Assembly (NCBI GenBank): GCA_003224785.1
Contig: QHZV01000004.1
Span: 1-9,359 of the forward strand
DNA length: 9,359 bases
From: Acidobacteriota bacterium
Lineage (GTDB): Bacteria; Acidobacteriota; Terriglobia; Terriglobales; Acidobacteriaceae
Direction: 5' to 3'
The notes under the pieces are model-generated. The model was not told where the DNA came from. It did not search any database and saw only the letters and a program-made list of their open reading frames with translations. Position numbers and translations under genes: made by a program. Positions 1-6,512 of this stretch are shown here, one piece after another (position 1 is the first letter of the stretch; every line of letters begins with the position of its first letter).

Positions 1-433
1 CGCCTCCAACAGCGACACCTAGCGATGCCATCACCGGAACCAGCAGTTCCCATATCCACGAGGTGCCCCACTCCGAGACCCACAGGCTGCCGAGATAAAG
101 AAATGCCACAAACGCGGCCGGTCGGGTGAACAGACCGATAATAAGGAGCACGCCGAGTGAGATTTCGGTCACCGCCTGCATAGGAGCCGCCATCGCAGCA
201 TGGCTTGCCGCCAGGCCCATTACGGCTTTCCACACAGCTGGCGCGTGATCGTGCTGAATGTAATAGTTGATCAGGCCCGCGTATCCTGCCGGTGTGTAGA
301 GGCCTTTTCCCAGATTCTCAAAAAAGACCCACACCAACATTGCACCGATGGTCACGCGAATAATCGCCAGACCATTGCCTGCTTGCGGTTGGTGGGCAAT
401 GCGCTCGCGCATTGGGAAAGCGTTCGTCGCCAT
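1..433 (-). CDS. DoxX/DoxD-like membrane protein (3' end outside window)
   Basis: The minus-strand frame is open from an ATG at 433-431 to the window edge, giving 144 residues without a stop. The protein is hydrophobic with likely membrane segments at about residues 22-40, 72-100, 104-120 and 128-143. The motif ENLGKGLY just after the first segment and the GLFTRPAAFVAF stretch are typical of the DoxX / TQO small-subunit DoxD superfamily. Some members are subunits of quinone-linked oxidoreductases, but most are uncharacterised inner-membrane proteins, so no substrate is assigned. The start is supported by GAGG (443-440 on the minus strand) six bases ahead of the ATG. It is transcribed divergently from the transglutaminase-like gene. 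The C-terminal end is missing only because the window ends. Confidence 0.75.
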   Translation of the reverse strand, partial: MATNAFPMRERIAHQPQAGNGLAIIRVTIGAMLVWVFFENLGKGLYTPAGYAGLINYYIQHDHAPAVWKAVMGLAASHAAMAAPMQAVTEISLGVLLIIGLFTRPAAFVAFLYLGSLWVSEWGTSWIWELLVPVMASLGVAVGG

Positions 434-553
434 AATGAACCTCGTGGCAAGGATGCTACACCAGATTGGAATATTGGACAGGCTCAAATCATCTGGCCGA
501 ATTATTAATATTTGACGAATGCTTCCACTCCTCTGAAAGCTTGAGCTGACTGC

Positions 554-562
554 TGATAAAAT
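554..562 (+). promoter_or_regulatory. Candidate extended -10 promoter for the transglutaminase-like gene
   Basis: The sequence TGATAAAAT contains TAAAAT (557-562, five of six matches to TATAAT) preceded by a TGn extension. The best-spaced -35 region is poor. A start site near 569 would leave a leader of about 23 bases with the ribosome binding site at 578-584. This is a pattern match only. Confidence 0.3.
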
Positions 563-591
563 TTCCATTCATCTACCGAAGGAGAGTCTCC

Positions 592-1614
592 ATGAAGTTG
601 CGAATTCTCTCATCGTTGTTGCTGCTCTTTTTTTCCTCATACCAATTAGCTGGGCAAGCCGCTTCGACTGCGCAGAAATTCAGCCCGCCATCTCGCACGT
701 TTCGCTTCAGCTACAACTTTACGGTTAAGGACATTCCTTCGGGAGCAAAACGGGTCCGGGTGTGGGTGCCCGTACCGCAGACTGACCAGCACCAGACGGT
801 GCGCGTTTTGACCGTCAAGTCCCCGGCTAAAACGCAGATGACCAAAGAGTCCGAGTACGGTAATCGAATGATGTACGTCGAGATTCAAAACCCCGCGGCG
901 GCGGCCAAAGCCGACTTCAGTCTCGAGTACGAGATTACGCGGCTGGAATATTCGCGGGGCGATTACGCGCAGCTCGAACGCAAAGACCGCAGTCCTCGCA
1001 TCGTACCTGCATCCATGACCCGCTTGGTTGCGCCCGACAGCTTGATTCCTACGGATGGAAGAATCAAAGCCCTGGCGCTCGAAGTAACCGGATCAAAGAG
1101 CGGCACAGTCGCGAAAGCGAAGGCTGCCTACGACTACCTGTTCACCAATATGAAGTACGACAAGACGGGTTCGGGCTGGGGACGCGGGGATGCGGTGTGG
1201 GCCTGCGACAGCAAGCGCGGCAACTGCACCGATTTCCATTCTCCATTCATTGGCATGCTGCGTGCCGACGGCATTCCGGCGCGCTTCGATATTGGTTTCC
1301 CTCTGCCCGAGGGGAAGAATAGCGGAGATATTCCCGGTTATCACTGCTGGGCCGAGTTCTATGCCTCCAAAATCGGGTGGACCCCGGTTGACATTTCGGA
1401 AGCGTGGAAAGCCAAGCAGAAAGATGACTATTTCTTCGGCAGCGTTGACGCGAATCGCGCGCAATTCTCGACGGGTCGGGACATTACACTCTCTCCTAAG
1501 CAGGATGGCCCCACGCTGAATTATTTCGTGTATCCATATGTGGAAGTTGATGGTAAGCCCTACGAGAAGCTCGACAAGCAGTTCAGGTTTGAAGAAGTGA
1601 AATCGTCGGAGTGA
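592..1614 (+). CDS. Exported transglutaminase-like (papain-fold) protein
   Basis: This is a 340-residue protein. Residues 1-24 form a signal peptide: MKLR, a Leu/Phe-rich core, then small residues around AGQAAS, so it is exported to the periplasm or beyond. Residues 35-130 look like a beta-rich N-terminal domain. The transglutaminase-like core lies at about 170-275 and shows the Cys-His-Asp triad: Cys212 in GNCTDFH, His251 in YHCWAEFY and Asp267 in PVDISEA. Bacterial members of this superfamily include peptidases, cross-linking enzymes and proteins of unknown role, so the reaction is unassigned. The start is well supported by GAAGGAG (578-584), seven bases ahead of the ATG. It is monocistronic in this window, divergent from the DoxX-like gene and convergent with the Nramp gene, whose stop lies 14 bases past its own. 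No obvious terminator hairpin separates the two. Confidence 0.9.
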   Translation: MKLRILSSLLLLFFSSYQLAGQAASTAQKFSPPSRTFRFSYNFTVKDIPSGAKRVRVWVPVPQTDQHQTVRVLTVKSPAKTQMTKESEYGNRMMYVEIQNPAAAAKADFSLEYEITRLEYSRGDYAQLERKDRSPRIVPASMTRLVAPDSLIPTDGRIKALALEVTGSKSGTVAKAKAAYDYLFTNMKYDKTGSGWGRGDAVWACDSKRGNCTDFHSPFIGMLRADGIPARFDIGFPLPEGKNSGDIPGYHCWAEFYASKIGWTPVDISEAWKAKQKDDYFFGSVDANRAQFSTGRDITLSPKQDGPTLNYFVYPYVEVDGKPYEKLDKQFRFEEVKSSE

Positions 1615-1628
1615 GCCGATATCTATAT

Positions 1629-2785
1629 CTATGGCCTTCCGGAATGGGTCAGAAGCATGAGGGGAATCGCGGCGGCGCCGGCAATCGTGATCAGGACCAG
1701 AAAAATAATCCCGACGACAGTATTTACGGTGCCGTTCACATATTTGCCCATGACGTTCTTGTCCGCCGCCACTCGTAGAATCGGATAGTAAGTGAACGGC
1801 ATTACCACCATTCCGAAAACAACTGAGATGTTGACCAGCGTCAGCGGTCTCGCACCGGAAAGCGCGATCGCACAGGCGACTGCAAGCATTGCAATCCACG
1901 CGGCGGTATAGACCGGTGCAGACTTTGGCCGCAGATTGTTTCCCCAACTCACATTGAAGAACTGACAAATGTTGTAGGCGCCGGAAAGAGCTGTCTCCAG
2001 GGCTGCCCCGCAAAGGCATGTCAAAACGCCGAGCAGCGCGATGATCAGTGCTTTTTTGGCAAACGGAAAGGCGCCGGCAATTATGGTTGTGCTCAAAGTT
2101 TGTGGAAATATTCCTCGGGGCAAAAATACCAGGGCTCCTAACATCAAGATTCCGACGGTGATGATTGCGCCCAAAGCCGAGCCGAATGCGGCTACGGAAA
2201 AATTTTCCGTCAAATTCGGGGTTGTCCAATCCTCTTCAATTGCTCCGGAGGAATAGAAGTGGACCTCGTATGCCATGAGAAGTGCACTGAAAATCCCTAC
2301 AGCGTAATACCCGTAAAGAAGTGGCTGCTTGGTGTGCGCGAATATCGGAATGAGCCCGCGTGCAAACCGATGCCAATTGGGATGCAGAGCCACGGCGGAA
2401 ATCGCAAAGACCGTCATGGCCACGCCAGCTAAGCCAAATGTCCGCTCAATCCATTGAAATTTGAACGCGAATACGATGAGACCGAGAAGTGACGCTGCAA
2501 TCAGCAGCAGGAGCTTTTCTCGCCACCCTGTAAGTAACTGCAAGATGATGGCGATTCCGCCCAGTTCCGCTGCGCACGTGATCAAGTTGAGGAGATTCGA
2601 CGCGATGAGCACAACCAGCCCAAAGCCAAATCCAAACCGATCGCGCACGATAGCGAAGACAGGTTCATGCGCAACCACGGCGACGCGGCCGCACATCTCC
2701 ATGTACAACATACGATCTGCCCGAGGTCAACGAACCCCCCAAGGGCGGCCATAATCCCTAATGTGAGGCCCAGTAGTTTTCTCAC
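1629..2785 (-). pseudogene. Nramp-family metal transporter, disrupted by internal deletion and frameshift
   Basis: Two minus-strand frames encode one Nramp-type (SLC11/MntH superfamily) transporter. The first, from GTG at 2785, gives 25 residues ending GGFVDLGQIV, matching TM1 with its DPGN-type metal-site motif (here DLGQ). The second runs from 2711 to the stop at 1629 (360 residues) and opens MLYMEMCGRV, matching the middle of TM2 onward. It contains a TM6-like motif, ALLMAY (residues 143-148), where Nramp proteins have AxxMPH; the coordinating Ala and Met are kept. Compared with remembered Nramp sequences, about 24 residues between TM1 and TM2 are missing at the joint. The frame change needs a loss of 3n+1 bases, about 70-73. 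Neither fragment alone would carry a complete metal site. The gene overlaps the upstream lipoprotein gene by 4 bases (GTGA), implying translational coupling. A local assembly error is the main alternative to a true pseudogene. Confidence 0.8.
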
Positions 2786-3210
2786 GATGGAGAACGCTCG
2801 TTGGTCAGGCGCTCACGGATCTTCTCAATGTGTTCGCGTTCCGTCTGCAGGGCGGCATCATTATTTATGAGTTGCGGAATCAGCGACAGCTCGCCTCGTA
2901 AGAGGCCGACTGTGTCTTTGCATTTCTGAAAGTCGCGCTGGGTTTCCAAGGATGGAATCGAATCATCCAGTTGCTGTGCATTGCGACTGAGTTCTCTTTC
3001 TAATTGCTTTGTGTGGCCCTGCACGAATAGCTTGGTCGCGCGACCCTGGCGAACGAAGTCTATAAATATTTCGATTTGGGATGCGAAGGACGTAACCGCA
3101 AGGACTTCGGAACGAATGTCGTCACTGGTAAGAGTGTTTTGACGACTGCAGCCACAAAGAGCGGCTACTGCGAGTAGCAAAATTGTGACGACACTGCGGA
3201 GCCAGAGCAC
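2782..3210 (-). CDS. Small predicted lipoprotein, function unknown
   Basis: This 142-residue protein begins with a short hydrophobic segment (residues 4-18, VVTILLLAVAAL) ending in LCGC. That is a slightly atypical lipobox with Cys21 as the likely lipidated residue. The mature part is polar and apparently all-helical, with heptad-like stretches (about 66-90 and 118-138) that could form coiled coils. I recognise no domain. The start is GTG at 3210; a stop codon lies two codons upstream in frame, so this is the first possible start, though no clear Shine-Dalgarno sequence precedes it. Its stop overlaps the GTG of the Nramp gene, so the two are very probably co-transcribed and coupled. That suggests a shared context but does not show a role in metal uptake. 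Confidence 0.7.
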   Translation of the reverse strand: MLWLRSVVTILLLAVAALCGCSRQNTLTSDDIRSEVLAVTSFASQIEIFIDFVRQGRATKLFVQGHTKQLERELSRNAQQLDDSIPSLETQRDFQKCKDTVGLLRGELSLIPQLINNDAALQTEREHIEKIRERLTNERSPS

Positions 3211-3309
3211 AAATCACAGATGCCGAATCCTACTGATGTGTTTGTCCGAGCTGTTGGAGGGCACTTCCACTAACTGATGATTAGCTGAAGATCTGGGCAA
3301 CGCGAATTT

Positions 3310-3519
3310 TTACCGGCGTCTGGCAGTCTTGGTCTTGCGTGCTTCTTTTTGGGGCTGGTGGCTCGACCGCTCGTCGAGTACCCTTTCCAGAAAATCTCCC
3401 GATTCGTCTTGCCGTGGCATCCTTCGCAGCTCACGCACCAGGGCTAACCGTTTGTACGGGTCTTTCTCTGTCATCGCGTCAACGTAGATTTGTAACCAGG
3501 TTTTGTTATTTAGTTCCAT
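3310..3519 (-). CDS. Small hypothetical protein with basic C-terminal tail
   Basis: This is a 69-residue protein. Residues 1-50 look like a compact helical unit (MELNNKTWLQIYVDAMTEKD, then RLALVRELRRM), followed by an Arg/Lys-rich tail (ARKTKTARRR). I do not recognise a named family. The regular helical composition and the absence of any competing gene on the other strand suggest it is real. The ATG at 3519 is preceded by GGCGG only three bases away, a weak ribosome binding site. It lies 99 bases upstream of the lipoprotein gene on the same strand and may head that transcription unit. A perfect TATAAT on the minus strand at 3693-3688 could serve it, with a leader of about 160 bases. The basic tail would fit nucleic-acid or ribosome contact, but that is only a guess. 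Confidence 0.55.
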   Translation of the reverse strand: MELNNKTWLQIYVDAMTEKDPYKRLALVRELRRMPRQDESGDFLERVLDERSSHQPQKEARKTKTARRR

Positions 3520-3687
3520 GTTCCGCCAAATATTTAAAGATGCAGGTCTAAGCTAAAGGATGCGAGGCAAAGAGGCGACGCGGAAATTACTCAATTTAAG
3601 GAATTTAGCGGTGCGGGTTCTCGCGATTGGACAGAGGGCCAAACTCTGGCGATACACCCGAGCAATTCTCACCACACTGGGAGTTGG

Positions 3688-3715
3688 ATTATATAACTTC
3701 GTAAATTTTTTTCTA
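3688..3715 (-). promoter_or_regulatory. Candidate leftward promoter for the 69-residue gene group
   Basis: On the minus strand a perfect TATAAT (3693-3688) lies 16 bases from TAGAAA (3715-3710, four of six matches to TTGACA). Transcription would start near 3681, giving a leader of about 160 bases before the ATG at 3519. Confidence 0.4.
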
Positions 3716-3732
3716 CCGCCCATCGTCAACGC

Positions 3733-3761
3733 TTGACAACCTTCAGGTGCAGTAGCAGAAT
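3733..3761 (+). promoter_or_regulatory. Candidate imuA promoter (TTGACA-N17-CAGAAT)
   Basis: A perfect TTGACA (3733-3738) is followed after 17 bases by CAGAAT (3756-3761, four of six matches to TATAAT). Transcription would start near 3768, immediately before the GCGAA repeats, leaving a leader of about 70 bases. An alternative -10 (TATACT, 3786-3791) lies inside the downstream palindrome, so the true promoter is uncertain. Confidence 0.45.
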
Positions 3762-3769
3762 CTCATCTA

Positions 3770-3800
3770 GCGAATAAAAAGCGAATATACTCTGGTTCGC
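3770..3800 (+). promoter_or_regulatory. Putative operator: GCGAATA direct repeat plus GCGAA-N10-TTCGC palindrome
   Basis: GCGAATA occurs at 3770-3776 and again at 3781-3787, 11 bases apart, about one helical turn. The second copy is also the left arm of a perfect inverted repeat, GCGAA (3781-3785) and TTCGC (3796-3800). The interval between the arms contains TATACT (3786-3791), a good -10 hexamer. Read as CGAAT-N8-GTTCG, the half-sites resemble the Gram-positive LexA box CGAAC-N4-GTTCG but with a longer spacer. Because imuA-imuB-dnaE2 cassettes are usually LexA-controlled, this is the best candidate operator. The binding protein is inferred, not shown. Confidence 0.4.
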
Positions 3801-3838
3801 AGCGTTATCAGCCAGATATTTTCTGTCTCGAGACCCTT

Positions 3839-4762
3839 ATGTCCTCTCTTGCATTGAACAGCAGCTATACGTCTTTACCTGTGAGTTTCCTGGACAAGAA
3901 AACTGTTGTTCTCAAGCACATTGCTCAGTCCGAACGGCTGGTTGCTGTACGTCCGGCATCACGTCTCGAAGTGTGTCCCCGGCCGGAGATGGTTTCGACA
4001 GGAATCGTACAACTGGATGCCTTAACTGGTGGCATCCCGCGGGGCTGCCTGACTGAGGTTTGCGGCAGACCTTCTTCCGGTAAAAGCAGCATGTTGCTGG
4101 CCACTATGGCATCGATTACAAGACAGGGGGAATTCTGCGTTCTGATTGATGCCAGCGCAGGAGTGGAGTTCAGCAAATTGCTTTGGATCAGATGTGGAAA
4201 ATCGTCGGTTTTCGGTTATCGGGCGTCAGCGAAAAATGATCAAACCAGGGTGCCCCATCCTTCGGCGTTTTTTGCGGAGGGTGAGGCTTTTGACTTTACT
4301 GATTCAGAACACACGACGCATGACAGCCAACAAATAATCTCGAAAAATGTTTTAGCCAACGACCAACGACCAACAGCCAACGACTCTCTTGAGCACGTAC
4401 TCAAATCCACTGACCTCATCCTGCAAAGCGGCGGTTTCGGATTGGTCGTCCTCGATCTCGCCGGGATCCCCGATAAATTTGTACGGCGGATTCCGCTCGC
4501 TTCCTGGTTCCGTTTTCAGCGTACAGTCGAACATACGAAAACTGCACTGATGGTTGTGAGCGAGATTGTATGCGCGCAAACTTGCGCCGCGCTGGTTATG
4601 AAGCTCTCAGCTGTCATCGATCAGCCACCAACAAAGCCTTCACACGCGCAACTCTTAAAAGAAATGCATATCGAAGCAGAAATCATGCGCTCGCGGCTGG
4701 AAGGCAAGCCCATGCAATCTGTGAAAACAACTTTCTCGGCGCAAGCTCTCCGTGCAGGATGA
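3839..4762 (+). CDS. imuA: ImuA, RecA-like mutasome accessory protein, with repeat-derived insertion
   Basis: This is a 307-residue protein of the ImuA (SulA/RecA-like) family, an accessory factor for ImuB and DnaE2 in damage-induced mutagenesis. The family signature STGIVQLDALTGGIPRG (53-69) precedes a Walker A loop, GRPSSGKS (76-83), and a Walker B strand, GLVVLDL (201-207). The C-terminal MRSRLEGKPMQSV (283-295) is also typical. Two departures stand out. The loop after VLIDAS (102-106) lacks roughly 13 residues usually present before AGV. Residues about 121-184, between LLWIRCG and LEHVLKSTDLILQ, are an extra low-similarity stretch encoded by repeat DNA. Without that stretch the length would be about 245, normal for the family. 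The start at 3839 has only a weak CGAGA ribosome site five bases upstream. It is the first gene of the cassette. Confidence 0.88.
   Translation: MSSLALNSSYTSLPVSFLDKKTVVLKHIAQSERLVAVRPASRLEVCPRPEMVSTGIVQLDALTGGIPRGCLTEVCGRPSSGKSSMLLATMASITRQGEFCVLIDASAGVEFSKLLWIRCGKSSVFGYRASAKNDQTRVPHPSAFFAEGEAFDFTDSEHTTHDSQQIISKNVLANDQRPTANDSLEHVLKSTDLILQSGGFGLVVLDLAGIPDKFVRRIPLASWFRFQRTVEHTKTALMVVSEIVCAQTCAALVMKLSAVIDQPPTKPSHAQLLKEMHIEAEIMRSRLEGKPMQSVKTTFSAQALRAG
4246..4290 (+). repeat. Imperfect palindromic repeat inside imuA
   Basis: The arms GCCCCATCCTTCG (4252-4264) and CGGAGGGTGAGGC (4275-4287) pair at 12 of 13 positions, counting two G-T pairs, around a T-rich loop. I recall closely similar GGGTGCCCCATCCTTCG hairpins as dispersed repeats in acidobacterial genomes. 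Here the element is read through in frame as part of ImuA. Confidence 0.7.
4356..4384 (+). repeat. Tandem CCAACGA-type repeat inside imuA
   Basis: The run is built of CCAACGA / CCAACAG heptamers and encodes NDQRPTAND. Bases 4361-4377 (GACCAACGACCAACAGC) recur exactly at 4843-4859 in front of imuB, and the similarity extends to 22 of 24 bases. Confidence 0.8.
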
Positions 4763-4815
4763 TGCAACAGACTCGGATACTCGCAGCTGGATGTTTTTAG
4801 TTCTATCCGAGGGAT

Positions 4816-4830
4816 CTGCGAAATTCGCAG
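4816..4830. repeat. Perfect 7-bp palindrome in the imuA-imuB spacer
   Basis: CTGCGAA (4816-4822) and TTCGCAG (4824-4830) are perfectly complementary around a single A. Outer arms ATCCG (4805-4809) and CGGAT (4831-4835) could extend the stem with a six-base bulge. TTTT follows directly at 4835-4838, so it might weakly terminate transcription or protect the RNA between cistrons. It shares the GCGAA/TTCGC core with the putative imuA operator, possibly by chance. Confidence 0.5.
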
Positions 4831-4840
4831 CGGATTTTGA

Positions 4841-4872
4841 ATGACCAACGACCAACAGCTAATGACCAATGG
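4841..4872 (+). repeat. Second copy of the GACCAAC tandem repeat, upstream of imuB
   Basis: This copy contains the 17-base match (4843-4859) to the one inside imuA and continues with TAATGACCAATGGCC. An ATG at 4837 would translate it as a 15-residue N-terminal extension of ImuB. I reject that start because the conserved protein begins at 4882. Confidence 0.8.
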
Positions 4873-4881
4873 CCGGTTTTT

Positions 4882-6507
4882 ATGTCTTTTGCTTGCATTT
4901 TCGTTCCCGATTTTCCCATGGAGGCGATTCTCCGCGCCGAACCCGAGTTGCGATCGCAAGACGTGGCGGTGCTCGAAGGCAAACCACCGCTGCAAAAAAT
5001 CATTGCCGTAAATGAAGCTGCGCGCAAAGCCGGCATTACCCCCGGCATGACGAAATTGCAAATCGAAGGTTGCGGAGGGATCGCGCTTCGCGACCGCTCT
5101 GAACTGCAAGAATCTGCCGCGCACCAGGCGTTACTCGATTGCTCACAATCTTTTTCCCCGCGAGTCGAAGATTTTGCGCCGGACACAGTGCTGCTGGATT
5201 TATCCGGACTCGACAAACTCTTTGGACCTTTGCCGGCGATTGCTCGTGAGATTTTCCGCCGCGCTTGGAGAATTGGCCTGCGCACAAATGTATCTGTAGC
5301 GGGCACGTTAGATGCTGCGTTGCTTGCGGCGCACGGATTTTCGGAAGTCACCGTGCTGCCCAAAGGAAAAGAATCCGAGGTCCTCGGAAGTTTGCCAGTT
5401 GAAGTGCTGTTTGCGGATGAATCAGACTCCAAAGATGACGATAAGGAAGAAGTTTTAGAAACGTTTCGTCAATGGGGAATACGAAAGTTTGGCGATCTCG
5501 CGGCACTTCCGGGAGTTGCATTGAGCGAACGCCTGGGACAGCGCGGACTCGAACTCCAGCGCAAGGCCTGCGGCCGGAGAAATCGCACTTTGGTTCCCAG
5601 CGATCCACCACTTCTATTCGAAGAAGCGATGGAGCTCGAGTTTCCGCTGGTGTTGCTTGAGCCGCTCGCATTTCTGCTCAGCCGCATGCTCGATCAACTC
5701 TGCGCTCGCCTGCAATCGCGATCATTGGCCGCGCAGGAAATTCATTTGGAAATGACGCTTGAAAATGGGAGGCGGGATTCCAAAAACACATTTCAGCGTG
5801 CTATCCATCTGCCGGTGCCGCTACTCAATGCCCAAACTTTTCTCAAGTTGCTGCAACTGGATTTGAAGGCGCATCCTCCGGGGGCGCCGATCGTAAAAAT
5901 CCATCTGCACATAGTGCCCGCCAAGCCGCGGCCTGGACAGGCTGGGTTGTTCATTCCATGTTCGCCGGAGCCGGAAAAACTCGAGCTCACGCTGGCGAGG
6001 ATCTCTGCAGTAGTTGGCCAAGGGCACGCCGGCCCGCCGAAATTGTTGGACACGCATCGTCCGCAGGCATTCGAGATACTGCGGTTCATGCCCGCGGCAT
6101 CGGAGAATGTCGGCTTTGCACGGGCGAGGACGCCCGTGTCCCCACGAAACGATAATTTCGGGGGCACAGGCGTCCTCGCCCGCGTGGAAAATAATTTAGA
6201 AAGCGAAAATCACACCGCCGTAAATCTTGTCACTGCACTCCGAATTCTTCGTCCGCCAATTCCCGTCACTGTGAATCAACAAGAAGGCAAGCCCTGCCAC
6301 ATTTCATCGGACAAACGAAATCAGATCACAGGCGAGGTGGTATGGGCTGCTGGGCCGTGGCGATCCTCCGGCGATTGGTGGGAGGAGGACGCGTGGGTCC
6401 GCGACGAATGGGACATCGCGGTGCAGGAGAAAATTGGCATTGTGCTCTATCGCCTGATTCACGATCTGATTGGTGGGCGATGGTTGTTGGAAGGAAGCTA
6501 TGACTAG
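4882..6507 (+). CDS. imuB: ImuB, inactive Y-family polymerase-like mutasome scaffold
   Basis: This is a 541-residue protein in the Y-family DNA polymerase fold: palm and fingers at about 1-160, a helix-hairpin-helix thumb at about 190-235 and a little-finger region at about 250-350. The catalytic acidic positions are lost: the first-motif Asp is replaced in IFVPDFP (6-12), and the SxDE motif is replaced by APDTVLLD (99-106). That is expected of ImuB, which acts as a bridge. QAGLF (353-357) fits the beta-clamp motif QxxLF. The C-terminal part from about 483 (EVVWAAGPWRSSGDWW to GRWLLEGSYD) matches the DUF6504-type domain of this family. Residues 414-434 are encoded by a palindromic repeat. I chose the start at 4882 because conserved sequence begins there (MSFACIFVPDFP); an upstream ATG at 4837 adds only repeat-encoded residues. 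No clear Shine-Dalgarno sequence is present. Confidence 0.92.
   Translation: MSFACIFVPDFPMEAILRAEPELRSQDVAVLEGKPPLQKIIAVNEAARKAGITPGMTKLQIEGCGGIALRDRSELQESAAHQALLDCSQSFSPRVEDFAPDTVLLDLSGLDKLFGPLPAIAREIFRRAWRIGLRTNVSVAGTLDAALLAAHGFSEVTVLPKGKESEVLGSLPVEVLFADESDSKDDDKEEVLETFRQWGIRKFGDLAALPGVALSERLGQRGLELQRKACGRRNRTLVPSDPPLLFEEAMELEFPLVLLEPLAFLLSRMLDQLCARLQSRSLAAQEIHLEMTLENGRRDSKNTFQRAIHLPVPLLNAQTFLKLLQLDLKAHPPGAPIVKIHLHIVPAKPRPGQAGLFIPCSPEPEKLELTLARISAVVGQGHAGPPKLLDTHRPQAFEILRFMPAASENVGFARARTPVSPRNDNFGGTGVLARVENNLESENHTAVNLVTALRILRPPIPVTVNQQEGKPCHISSDKRNQITGEVVWAAGPWRSSGDWWEEDAWVRDEWDIAVQEKIGIVLYRLIHDLIGGRWLLEGSYD
6121..6182 (+). repeat. Long palindromic repeat read in frame within imuB
   Basis: Arms of 23 bases (6121-6143 and 6160-6182) pair with one mismatch and one G-T pair; the outer 14 bases (CGGGCGAGGACGCC) are perfectly complementary. 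The 16-base loop contains a further small stem, CGAAA/TTTCG. The element encodes residues 414-434 of ImuB (RARTPVS to VLAR) without disturbing the frame. It resembles GGGCGAGGACGCCC-type dispersed palindromes that I recall from Acidobacteriota. Confidence 0.85.
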
Positions 6508-6512
6508 CAATC

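Larger units (their letters stand above)
3520..3838. other. Divergent intergenic region
   Basis: This 319-base stretch has no supportable gene on either strand. It lies between the leftward 69-residue gene and the rightward imuA. It holds candidate promoters in both directions and a palindrome close to imuA, all entered separately. The part from 3541 to about 3680 shows nothing I can interpret. Confidence 0.7.

Noticed and set aside
200..508. 102-codon plus-strand open frame
   Set aside because: It is opposite the DoxX-like gene and its divergent leader, and its Cys/His-rich sequence has no family resemblance.
1615..1628. Terminator between the convergent transglutaminase-like and Nramp genes
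   Set aside because: The gap is 14 bases and shows no GC-rich hairpin or T-run.
1093..2229. Long minus-strand open frame of 378 codons
   Set aside because: It spans the transglutaminase gene on the opposite strand and part of the Nramp gene in another frame. Its sequence is rich in Arg, His and Cys with no domain, so it is a shadow.
4356..4872. Repeated GACCAAC units as a CRISPR array
   Set aside because: Only two separate clusters of very short tandem units, without regularly sized unique spacers or cas genes.
4837..4881. Upstream ATG adding 15 residues to ImuB
   Set aside because: The added residues (MNDQRPTANDQWPVF) come from the GACCAAC repeat, and family similarity starts at the next Met.
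4803..5432. 209-codon minus-strand open frame opposite imuB
   Set aside because: Ser/Arg-rich low-complexity product opposite well-conserved imuB sequence; a shadow.
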